Assembly (NCBI GenBank): GCA_037043015.1
Contig: CM073324.1
Span: forward strand, 16,396,597-16,460,596
Source of the DNA: Bryum argenteum
Taxonomy: Eukaryota > Streptophyta > Bryopsida > Bryales > Bryaceae
Reading direction: 5' to 3'
DNA length: 64,000 nt
In this document: piece after piece, positions 26,439 through 38,700 of the stretch
Numbering within the stretch: the first letter of the stretch is position 1
Layout of the letters: each line of letters begins with the position of its first letter
Position numbers and translations under genes: made by a program
Notes under the pieces: model-generated
The model's input: the letters and a program-made list of their open reading frames with translations, nothing else
What the model was told of the DNA's origin: nothing
The model's database searches: none

Positions 26439-26749
26439 TAGGATTCCGTAGCACTTTCTTTAGTCCTCCGAACTTATATTGGTTGACAGAGGCGCGCCAG
26501 GAATGCCAGCGATTAAGAATCTAGCTAGGTTTTAGCTTTGACATAGTCTAAATTTAAAAAAGGGAGTAGGAATCGTGGAAACGACAATAGGAGGATAGTT
26601 GTGTCAGAGAGTAGCATTGTTTAGCAATTGAAATTAAGGCCCTTCATCAATGAGGTTGAAAACAATGATCTTTCAAAGCCTCCGTTTGCTTTTGAACTGT
26701 CCAGTTAGGGTTGGAGGGAGGCGCTTTGTTTGCACGAGTAGAGGGAGAA

Positions 26750-29700
26750 ATGGCGAGAGTGGAGGAACAAGTTGAAGTGACGAATCAGCCAGAAGAAGAG
26801 AACGTCAAGTTTGATCTGCAGAATGTGAGTACAGAGTCATCCGAGTCCAGCTTGTTTGCAGAATTTTATGCAGAGTATTACAGATCACATAGTACTCAAG
26901 CAGGAGGGGCAACCAAGACGCGCGCCAAATTGGAGGCATTCTACTTGAGACGAAACGGCTTGAAGGTGAGTACGGAATTCCTTGAATGTTCTAAATTGCG
27001 GTCGAATGTTTGTTTTGTTCGTGGTCATCTAGGTGCTCGACCGATGCCATCCTCTTGCATTCCTAGTCACCTTGATTGTAGTGATGTTCGTGCTCTAGCA
27101 CATCCCCTGGCAAGATGCATCGGCATCTCCAAGGGCCGTCGAGGTCATCGTCAAGTTCGGTCCTGTTCGCCGTCGTGGTCCTCAGTTCGTGCCCCCCTGT
27201 TGGTGGTCTTTATCGTGATCTTCGTGGGCAGTTATGAATGCCTTGTACAGCTTGTCGGTGGGCCTCGAGGTCCTCGTCGTGGTCAGCCCTGTCTAACCTG
27301 CGGTACCGAATGTCTGTTCGTGGGGGCGGATTTCAAATTTTGGCTGCCTTGAATGCCTTGTTCAGCTTGTTGGTGGGGCCTCGAGGTCCTCGTCGTGGTC
27401 AGCTCTGTCTAACCTGCGGTACTGAATGTCTGTTTCGTGGGGGCGGATTTCAAATTTTTTTTCTCGAAGAATTCTTCTTTTTTTCCCGATCATGTTCGCT
27501 GTCGTGGTCCTGAGTCGTGGCCCCCTGTTGGTGGTCTTTATCGTGATCTTCGTGGGCAGTTATGAATGCCATGTTCAGCTTGTCGGTGGGCCTCGAGGTC
27601 CTCGTCGTGGTCAGCCCTGTCTAACCTGCGGTACCGAATGTCTGTTTCGTGGGGACGGATTTCAAATTTTTTTCCTCGAAGAATTATTCTTTTTTTCCCG
27701 ATCCTGTTCGCCGTCCTGGTCCTCAGTTCGTGGCCCCCTGTTGGTGGTCTTTATCGTGATCGTTGTGGGCAGTTATGAATGCCTTGTTCAGCTTGTCGGT
27801 GGGCCAATGTGATTACGGTGTGAGCGGTGTGCGGTGAGCGGTGAGCCGTGAGCAGATCTTCCATGAGCAGTGAGCAAATTTCGAGGGAATATTCTGGTCC
27901 AAAAGTGCATATTAGTTGATTTTATTTGAACAAATTTAATATTTGTGTACCCCTAAAGCCGTGGGAAAGCTGCTGATACAAAATAATTTAGACCCTACAA
28001 CCGTGGTGAATTGGAATTTTCCGTTGTTTGCCTCTTAAATGGTTTAGCTAATTTGTGAAAAATAAAAACATATTCTCAGATTACAATAAAGAAAAAGAAG
28101 TATTCGTACTGGAGAGGGGATGGATTGTGTCGGACTAGATGGGAATGGGTTGTGTCATAAGGAGTATCGGAGTGTCGGTGAATACATCCCATGTAAGCTG
28201 CTAGTGATGGAAGCGTGACGGCTGTTGGAGAGACAGGATGGCTCATGGTTCGTGGGAAATATCAAACGGAGGATCATCATGAAGGGTGGATATTGTAAGA
28301 GCAGTCAATGAGTGGAATCCAATTGATCTTGTCAAGTGTGAGTGGGGAAAGAAGATGGTGGTAGAGTTAGATAGCTTGATGCTTCCCTGGTGTTCCTTCA
28401 GAGAGTTGTGATCAATCCTTGCCGAAAGAGAACATAAAGACATAATGTTGCTTGAGAGTAGTGCTAGGCATCATCAGAAGGACACCAACTTGGCGTATAA
28501 GTGCTTTGTTGACCACTACTCCTTGCTATTTAACTGCACCCGTGTAGGCACAAACTCAGTCTCAAGGTGTTCCATGCTATTTCCTTCTGCAGGAGGGTAG
28601 CTGGCGTAGAAGTATTTCTACCAAAAACTTAGAAAGTATCATGGTTTGGTATTGTTGTAGAATGACAAAGAACTACCTCGCATTCTCAGCAACCACAACC
28701 ATTATTTAGCTTCTCAAACCATTTTCGTGTCGTTTTCTGCAATTGCCATCAAGGAGGTTAGTCAACAAAAGAGCAACGTTGGATTGTGTAAGCTCCAAAG
28801 AAGCTAGTAAGAGGATTTACCTACGCAAGGAACTTCTTCGAGATCAACATGCTATACTCAAAATCTAGTACCAATGCAAATTCAGGCAAGTGCTACGCAT
28901 CTCTAGAATCAATCCTAACCTCCAAATGATTCAAGGGAGCCCTTCCGAATCCCACTCAATTGCTTGGACCACCTAAGTCCTTCAGGAACGCGTCAACACA
29001 TGTACATGTACTTCTAAGAATGAGCAATCAACATCCTCAATCATATCATACCATAGTAGAGTGGAATGGCACAACGGTGATCATGAATTGAAAAAGAGAT
29101 GGGGGCACATCTCTTACGGTACTCAGAACAGCTCAACTTCTACTTCAGCCATCTGCTTGATGTAATTAAATTAGCCTGTTGTGAGCCCTCTCAACTAGAA
29201 ACCGAGGAAATCGTTGCCAGCCCAAGGGCTCATTAGCCAAGTCGAGCGGCATGCTGCCCTAACCTGTTTACGCAAAAAAAAAAAAAAAAAAAAAAATGAC
29301 TTACCATTTGTCACTACCTTCCAACGACAACTTACCACATCCCATGATCCCACCCCATGACTCCACCCCCTTTTACTTTTTCCTCTATTTATTTTCCTTC
29401 ATCCCTTTATTTTCCCACTCTTCTTCCACATCCACCATATCCCATTATTCCCTTTTTACTACAATAACTACTATTTTTTTGAAGTCTTTTTGCTTTGATT
29501 TCTGTTACGTGTCATTCAAGTAAGAACTTTCCCATTCTTCCTAGTCATTTTCTAATTTTAAAATCCCATGAAACATAATTCAATAATAAAGTAGTTTTTA
29601 AATCAATATCATAATTATTAATCTTACCCTTTCAACTAATTTGTAATAAATATACAAATTAAAACTAAAACTTTAAACATGAAATTAGTTATAGTGAACA

Positions 29701-32700
29701 TTTTTAGTCATATTTCCACTGTCTTCTTAGCATTGGCTTAGTGGAAGAAACCTTACTATTTTGGAGGACTGATTGTATTTTTCTAAAGTTATTAGTGGCT
29801 TTTTTATTTTATCATATAACATTCAATTTTAGCCAATCATATCCAATCTCAACTACTAATTATAAAATTGAAATTTCTATCAATTTTTAAAGTCTTAGTC
29901 TCTTGAATTCATTACAAAATAAATACTTACTATTTTGAGAAATTCAAGCGTATCGATCTAATGTAAGCAAAATGTCTTTATATTTTTTTTAAGAAGATGG
30001 CTTTAAAAGAGTAAGGGAAGTTACATCTCATACCACATCAAGTTTTATACATAAAAGGTGTAATAAATATAAATCCTAAATTTACAAATTTGAAAATTAA
30101 TACGTATCATTTTCTTCTATGCCTTTAATTTACTGCTAATTAACTTTAATCACAATTTTGCTAAATTTGTAATAGTAAAATCATGTTCCAAGTAACTCTA
30201 AGCCAATTTTAGAGTATCGTTACAACTAATGTGTAGAAAAAGTGATAATAAAATAAACTTTGGGAAATTACAATTACTTTTATTATAATTGTATAATGAC
30301 AAAGTTTATATTAAATATTTAAAATATGGTATACTTTATGACATTGTCATAAAGTATCTTATTTTTTACTCAAATTGTAGAAAATTACTCAAGTCTAAGT
30401 TGATTCAATTTTATTGTACCTTATACTATGAAAAATTAGAACTATAAACAAAAAGTTAAATTTAGATTATGTAGTTGAAATCACCAAAATAGTTCTACAG
30501 GGGTGTGATTACGTTTACTAGAGTTTATGAGGTAACGTAGTGATTACATTTTATTGGAGTTTAGAGGGTAACATGCCTGAGGTAATAAGAAGGAGTGACA
30601 ACTCATTGGCCAGAGCAGCAGACCAGTCGCATGAGCGGCATGCAGCTACTATCAAAACCTAGCCTTGGCTGAGCGATGGCCGACGCCCCCGAACCACGTG
30701 TGTGCGGCCCATCGTACGGCGCTGAAGGTTGGTCAGAAACGGAGGAGCCTCTACTGGGAAGGGAGGAGTCTGTACTAGGGAGAGGAGAATCTTTGCCAAC
30801 ATCAAACGAGCCTCTATCTGCACCAAACGAGCCACTGTTGGCACCAAACGAGCCTCCGTTGGCACCGGTGTCCTCGCCTCTGCAGACACCAGTTCCCTTG
30901 CCCCTACTAGCACCAGTTCCCTTGCCTCTGCCGGCACCAATTCCCTCGCCTCTGCTAGCACTAGTTCCCTCGGCTTTGTCGGCACTAGTTTCCTCGCCTC
31001 TGTTAGCACCAGTTTCCTCGCCTCTACCGGCACTAGTTCCCTCGCCTCTGCAGGCACCAATTCCCTCGCCTCTGCTGGCACCAATTCCCTCGCCTTTCCT
31101 GGCACCAATTCCCTCGCCTCTGCTGGCACCAGTTCCCTCGCGTCTGCCGGCACCAGTTCCTTGGCCTCTGCCAGTACCTATTCCCTCGCCTCTGCAAGCA
31201 CAGCCTTAGCTGACACCGGTGGGACATCGCTTGGCATCAATTGCTTTGCTACATTGAATTTTACGCTAGGTCTGACGCTAAATTCAAATTTGGTTCTATA
31301 AAATCTTGATGAAAATATGTATTCTTTCTTTTAGTACTATTCCGCATTAATCTTGAATATGAGGCATTAATCTTGAATATGAGGTATTATGACTCAAGTC
31401 TAAATCCACATGGCCTACAATAAGTCAATTGCAAGATTGTATGGTTGAGTTGTAAATAGCTTCCCTTCACTTTCATCTACAACAAATTTTGGATATTTTT
31501 ATTTCTAAGCGAACAAAAGGTTAAAATGTTTAAAAGTTGATAATAACTTTATTATATAAATAATCCAAAGACAAGGCTTTGCTATACAGTAACTATGTAA
31601 AACTTTACAACCAAACTAAACCTCACAAGTACAAAGTAACCTTCAATCCCTAAAGTACAAACCTAATCTGTTGTCCTTGACCACGTGGCCCTTTGTTTTC
31701 TATGAGGTGGGGGGTACCTAATCAGACCTTTATTTGCCAAAACTTATGCGATGACTTCAAGGCATCTTGGGATTTTATGAGATTTCTACAACTCAAGGAA
31801 GACTTGATTTGAGATCCAACTTGATACATTTTGTTCAATTCCCAAACAAGATTAAAGGTTTCATGGCTTCTCAAAGTAACCCTTTGTCTTCTAAGGGGAT
31901 AGCGGTTGTGGGCTAAAACCTTCTCCCACCACAATGCACGCCATCACTTCAACACATCTTGGAATTCTCTGAGATTTCTACAACTCAAAGGAGACTTGAA
32001 ACGGAATCCGATCCAAAAAACTTCAACACATTGTGACACTAGATAAAGATTTGATGGCTAGTCAAAGTTGCTCTAAGTGTTCTAAGCGGATGGCAAGTCC
32101 GACCTAAGTCCTTAATCAACCAATGCAATGAGAATTTGTAGAAAAATAGCAGACTTAATCACTGATGCTACGAAACAAATACTATTTGATTCCAACACCG
32201 GATGAAGATTTGGTGGCTTGTCAAAGTCGCTTTAAGTGTTCTAGGGAGATGGCAAGTGCCGGCTGAGGCCTTGTGCCACCACAATGCATGCCATTTCCTC
32301 AAGGAATTTAGAGAAGCTATAGAATTTTGTAGACAATAATAAGACTTAATGTGGGATTTAATAAAACAAATTTTGTTCAATTCCGGCACCGGATGAAGAT
32401 TTGGTGGCTTGTCAAAGTTGCTCTAAGTGTTCTAGGGGGATGGCAAGTGCCGGCTGAGGCCATGTCCCACCACAATGCATGCCATTTTTTGAAGGCATTT
32501 TCTGATGCAATAAGATTCTTACAACCAAAAGAAGACTTGATGTGGGATGCAACCCAACAAATTTTGTTCAATTCCGGCACCGGATGAAGATTTGGTGGCT
32601 TGTCAAAGTTGCTCTAAGTGTTCTAGGGGGATGGCAAGTGCCGGCTGAGGCCATGTCCCACCACAATGCATGCCATTTTTTGAAGGCATTTTGGGATGCA

Positions 32701-35700
32701 ATGAGATTCTAACAACCAAAAGAAGACTTGATGTGGGATGCAACCCAACAAATTTCGTTCAATTCCGACACCGGATGAAGATTTGGTGGCTTGTCAAAGT
32801 TGCTCTAAGTGTTCTAGGGGGATGGCAAGTGCCGGCTGAGGCCATGTCCCACCACAATGCATGCCATTTTTTGAAGGCATTTTGGGATGCAATGAGATTC
32901 TAACAACCAAAAGAAGACTTGATGTGGGATGCAACCCAACAAATTTCGTTCAATTCCGACACCGGATGAAGATTTGGTGGCTTGTCAAAGTTGCTCTAAG
33001 TGTTGTAGGGGGTTGGCAAGTGCCGGCTGAGGCCATGTCCCACCACAATGCATGCCATTTTTTGAAGGCATTTTGGGATGCAATGAGATTCTAACAACAA
33101 TAGAAGACTTGATGTGGGATGCAACCCAACAAATTTCGTTCAATTCCGACACCGGTTGAAGATTTGGTGGCTTCTCAAAGTTGCTCTATGTTTTCTAAGA
33201 GGGGCTTAGCCGGCGCCGGCTCAGGGGTGGTTGGTGCCGGCTGAGGGGTGGTTGGTGCCGGCAGAGGGGTGATTGGTGCCGGCAGAGGGGTGTTTGGTGC
33301 CGGCAGAGGGGTGTTTGGTGCCGGCAGAGGGGTGGTTGGTGCCGACACAGAGGTAGTTGGTGCGAGGAGAGGGGCGGTTGGTGCTTGCAGAGGGGTGGTT
33401 GGTGCCGACATAGGGGCACTTGGATGTTTTCTAAAAGGGGGTTAGTCGGTGTCGGCATGGGAGTGGTTGGTGCGGGCATGGGGGTGGTTGGTGCCCGCAT
33501 AGGATAGTTGGAGCCTGCTAGGAGGTGTTTGTGCCGGCTAGGGTGCTTTTGTAACCGCTAGGGGGTGTTTTGTGCCAACTAGGGGTGATTAGAGCTCTCT
33601 ATGAGGTAGTAGGAGTAGTTTAGGGGTGATTAGTAACAAGTATGGGGTGGTAAGTGCCAAATATGGAAAACATACGGGCACCTAGAAGAGGGCACTAACT
33701 ATCTCTTTGTATAAAGTACCCACCACAAGGTTGTAAATAAAGACCCCAAGCCGGCACCACACACCTCCTAGCCAGCTCCAACAACCTCCATGCGCGCACC
33801 AAGCCAGCACCAACCACCGCTATGCCGGCACTACCCACCCCAATGCCGGCGCCGACTAACCCCCTCTTAGACAACATCCAAGTGACCCTATGCCGGCACC
33901 AACCACCCCTATGCAAGCACCAACCGCCCCTCTGCCGGCACCAACCACCCCTTTGCCGGCACCAACCACGCCTCTGCCGGCGCCGACTAACCGCTCTTAG
34001 AAAACATAGAGCAACTTTGAGAAGCCACCAAATCTTCATCCAGTGTCGGAATTGAACGAAATTTGTTGGATTGCATCCCACATCAAGTCTTCTTTTGGTT
34101 GTTAGAATCTCAGTGCATCCCAAAATGCCTTCAAAAAATGGCATGCATTGTGGTGGGACATGGCCTCAGCCGGCACTTGCCATCTCCCTAGAACACTTAG
34201 AGCAACTTTGACAAGCCACCAAATCTTCATCCGGTGCCGGAATTGAACGAAATTTGTTGGGTTGCATCCCACATCAAGTCTTCTTTTGGTTGTTAGAATT
34301 TCATTGCATCAAAAAATGCCTTCAAAAAATGGCATGCATTGTGGTGGGACATGGCCTCAGCCGGCACTTGCCATCCCCCTAGAACACTTAGAGCAACTTT
34401 GACAAGCCACCAAATCTTCATCCGGTGCCGGAATTGAACAAAATTTGGTCACACGTACCTTTGCGTCACTTGTTTTGTATTTCAACTTTGTTTCATTGGT
34501 GAAAGAATTTAATCTCAACTCAACTCGAATTGGGGTAGTAGTTGGGTTTTGGAATTGAAAGTGAAGAAAGAAGGTAATTCACTTCCATTATGTAGTGTAT
34601 TTAGCCAATGGTACGTGTGACCACGAGCCTGAATGACCTGTGTGATATGGCCAATTTTTCAAAGTTGAGATTGTTTTCTTGTTGGCAATAATTGATATCT
34701 ATGCTGAAGTTGCAATCCAGGGTGTTGCATGAGCCTGGACAAGTGTGACCATATCTATTAAATGAAGATATTTCGCACGTCAGTCTCTGTCAACATTCTT
34801 ACCTGGCTGCAATATATGGCATCATTCATGAGTATCATTCTTACTTGCAACACGTGAGATTAATTCATTTGAAACTGTCTCACTTCATCAGAACCACGAA
34901 CTAGGAGGGTATTTTGCAACAATGAAAATAAATTACGAACTAGGAGGGCGTTTCCTAACAATGGAAGTAATTGTTGGCTTGATATAATTGTGTTACTGAA
35001 TCAGAAAGTACAGGGAATTCATGTTTTGAAAACACCCAAATTACTGACCATGCCTGCCTCGGCTGGCCGGGTTTAACCCTTAAACGTCATATGCTTTCCT
35101 GATACCACACCCAAAATCTCTTTTAAACTCCATTTTTAGCATTTTTCTATTTTTAATTGCTTGAGCCCTATTCTAAGAAAGTATAGATCTCTTTAAGGTG
35201 CTAAGTTTGGAATTCTAAAAATTCCAATTGCTATAATGGAGTGTAAGTTATGAGCAAGATTCTCAAAAACAAAAACCCAACCCTTCGGGCTGGTTCTGAC
35301 GTTTAAGGGCTAAGCTCACCCCATTGCTGGTTCCAGTAGCTGGAAGGTGGGTGCCGGCATGGGCATGGCCGGTGCCGGCTAGGGCATGGCTGGTGCCGGC
35401 AGGTGCACGGCCGGTGTTGGCAGGTACTTGGCCGGTTCCAGCAGGTGCATCTCTAGTGCGAGCAGGTACGTGGCTGCTCCGCCCAAGCCGTTGTGGTGCG
35501 AGCAGTTGCCAGTGTGGTGTCGGTGCCAGTGCCGATGACGCCAGATCGCGGTGTGGAGCCGATGTCGTTGAAGAGATTGGTGAAACTAACTTCGTATTTG
35601 GTTGTAGCAAGCTGCGGCCAGTAATGCTTAGAATGCAGTCTTGACCAGCCCGGAAACATACAAGCTCAATAGATTGCAAGACCCACGCATACCCGGATGC

Positions 35701-38700
35701 GAGACTTGCGTCGAGAAGGACGTGAACAACTGCGGTGATTGTGGCAAGACGTGTACGACCCTGCCGTACACTTGGACGTGGTGCGCAGGCGGCCAGTGCC
35801 GCTACAAGTGCAAGGATGGGTTTAGTAACTGCGACAACAACCTCTAGAGCAACGGCTACGAGACAAGCACTAGTGACGATGCGATGAACTATGGTTGCTG
35901 TGGCAAGGCGTGCAAGCAGGCGCCTTTCGCCGAGAGCAAGTGCGTGAATGGCAAGCGCTGCGAGCCTGTGTGCAATGCCGGGCGTGGAAACTGCGACAAG
36001 AACATCTGGAGCAAAGGGTGCGAGATTGACCTTACCATGCGAGATTGACCTGACCATGGATGTGGAAAACTGTGGCGCGTGCGGGAACAAGTGCCCCAGC
36101 ACCTTGGAGGGCGGCTAGCCTACCTGCAGGTAACGGCTGCATTGTCGAATTTCAATCTTATCTGCTATGTAGTAGAGAACATATGGTTGTAGCATCGAGT
36201 TTGTTGTATGTCATTACGAGTGGCACTTTCACCCTAGAAGTGTTGATGATTTTCCACATGACGTAGTCGATGGACTGTTGGTCTACTAGCACCATTTCCG
36301 AGTGGTTGGACCGTGCAATCGGATCGGTCAACTTGTCAGGGCTACGGTTGTGCAAAGTTCGTAGCGTTGTGTGCACATACAATGGGGCGGCATACTCAGG
36401 CTGAGTAATGAGAGACCAGTGTCAAAGTGGTTGGACTTGTGAGTTGGACAGTGGGTCTCTGGGAGAGTGGGAGCTAGCAAGCAGGTTCACATTTTTCCTG
36501 ATTGATTCTCATTCGCTGTCGGAATGTGAAATGCAGTAACGGAGTATGCGGAGAAAAGTGTAGTGAGGGCAGCACTTACGATAGCGACTCGAAGACCTAC
36601 ATTCCTGATGAGCCCCCTGCCATGGCCGTCATTGCAAAGATGGAATTGATCGCGACTGGAGTTTAGCAATTTGAAGCACTTGAATTGCGGTGCTGTGCAT
36701 CGTCGTATAATAGAGGAGCCAACCAGTAGCTACGTCGACAGAGGGATTGCAGTGATTTGTGAGAATCGGTTACAACACTAACAGTAGCTCAAGAATCGGT
36801 TTTTGACGACAGATGTTGATCGATATTGATTGTTCAGAGCAAAGTACTTACACTATAATATTTATCGAGTGTGAGTGTATCGGTATGAGATTTAGTGGCC
36901 GGATGTTGTTGTCAAGGTTCGACACCTTGTTCGATTTTGTGCTTGAGGCTGTCTGAATTATGAAACTGATAGAGTATGCACGCTTGGCACTCCTATTCTG
37001 AGGATTACCGTTTGTAGTATGTATGTCCGTTTCTTCATACAGACTAGCAATTTGGACGCGTTGGGCGGCTTTGCTTAAAGGATATGTCGATTGAAGGAAA
37101 GACAATATTACAATCAGATGTTCAGGACGTCATGGATAACGCTTAAGAGGCGACCGAGTTGGTGCCTACGCCAGACTCGATCGATTTCTTGAAAAAATGG
37201 ATTCGACACTACGCCTCTCGTTTAGAATATTCTAGACTCTGGTTCCTAGTTCAACACAAAGTTGAACATTCTTCAACATAAGTACACCCTTCGAAACAGA
37301 ATGGTAGGAAATTAGATAAGAGAACTTGCCATCTTCAACGTGTACTATCTGTCGTTAAAGTTTGGCCTTGAAATACCCTTTTTCCCAGAAGCCGGATTTG
37401 TTGAGAGGACTACTAACGAGCCTTGAAACGAGGTGCCGGTGTAGCGAGGTGCCGGTGCCTATGTGGTGCCAGGAATTGTGTCGCTGGTGTGTTGGTGTCG
37501 ACAGACCCCTTGCAAGAGCCGGCATGGTCAGGTACGACACAGCCAAGAACATTGACGGGTGGGATCTCATGACAAGGTTGCGCACGTTGGTGGGACTGGC
37601 GGGGTCCAATGATGATGGTGCGCATCCTCGTTCCTAGTGCTTGCGCATAGAATCGCCGGCTGACTCCTACCTCCAGCCGAATCCTTGTGTAAGGTGTCTC
37701 TCAAGTCCATGCGTCAGCACCACCATCCTTGCTATAGACACTGCACGTGCTCTACCAACAGCGTCGCTGCGCCAACAATGTCAACTACCGCTTGTACTCG
37801 CTACTGCTCGCAATCGGCACTGCCGGCCCTTACCCGCAATCGCTCGCACTCGCCACTGCCAGCGCTTTTTCCATACTCGTGGAGTCCTGAATCCAGGCGT
37901 GCCCGCTACGTCCGATGGCCTTGCAATGACCCGAGTTTTAGCGCGCGTGCTGTGTCCCGAGTGCCGCCTCGCCCTCCATGTCCCGAGCCCCCGCGGGCTT
38001 GCTGTGACCGGAGTCTCGGCTTGCTCCCGTTGTCCTGAGTCTTGGCGAGTCCGCTGCGTCCCAAGTCATCGCAGGCTTCCAATGACCCAAGTCCTGACGC
38101 GCGTGGTGTGTCCCGAGTCTCGGCTTGTCCTCCATGTGCCGAGCCCACAAGCGCTTGATGTGACCAGAGTCCTGGCTTGCTCGCAGTGTCTTGAGTCCCG
38201 GCGTGCCCGCTGCGTCCCGTCCCGAGCTCAAGCGCGCTTATAATGCCCGAGTCCTAGCGTGCGTGTTGTGTCCCGTAATAGGACGGAGTTGTAAACAAAG
38301 AGTTGATCTTGAGCAGGACGCAGCGTGGAAGGACCCGCGCTTTCAGCAACGTGGGACAATTTTTGGGCATGGCAACGTAATATTGAAAACATGTGGCTGC
38401 ACCGGAGGGAAGTCTTGCGAGGCTGACCTACATTGTTATCTCAACCATTTTCTAAATAAATGCTTTGTATGATCAATTAGCTTCAAACATTGTGCAAGTC
38501 AGGCCATTGTAAATTATGAATTTATTAAGTGCAGTTTTTTAATTTTATATTGAGACTATGTTTAACATATCCAAAACAACTACATAAAATGGAACTTCAA
38601 TGCAGCAAAGCAACTTCACGTAAAGAAAACCCAGGAAACAAATTTGAATAAGCCTGCGACTGTGGCCGTACATGTATAACCCCGGTGTGTGTCTCGATAC

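Noticed and set aside
28243-28443. Minus-strand ORF in the nested element
   Set aside because: Short, no family resemblance, lies in the unrecognised poly-A-ended segment.
30659-31301. Pro/Ser/Ala-rich repeat proteins on both strands
   Set aside because: The 24-bp minisatellite keeps all frames open; there is no promoter, homology or splice context.
32350-33190. Regular repeats that might be taken for a CRISPR array
   Set aside because: Units of 191 bp are contiguous without unique spacers, no cas genes are present, and the context is eukaryotic.
35263-36102. 279-codon minus-strand ORF
   Set aside because: It is the shadow of the Cys-rich coding fragment and GCCGGC repeats on the other strand; only the plus strand shows a family pattern.
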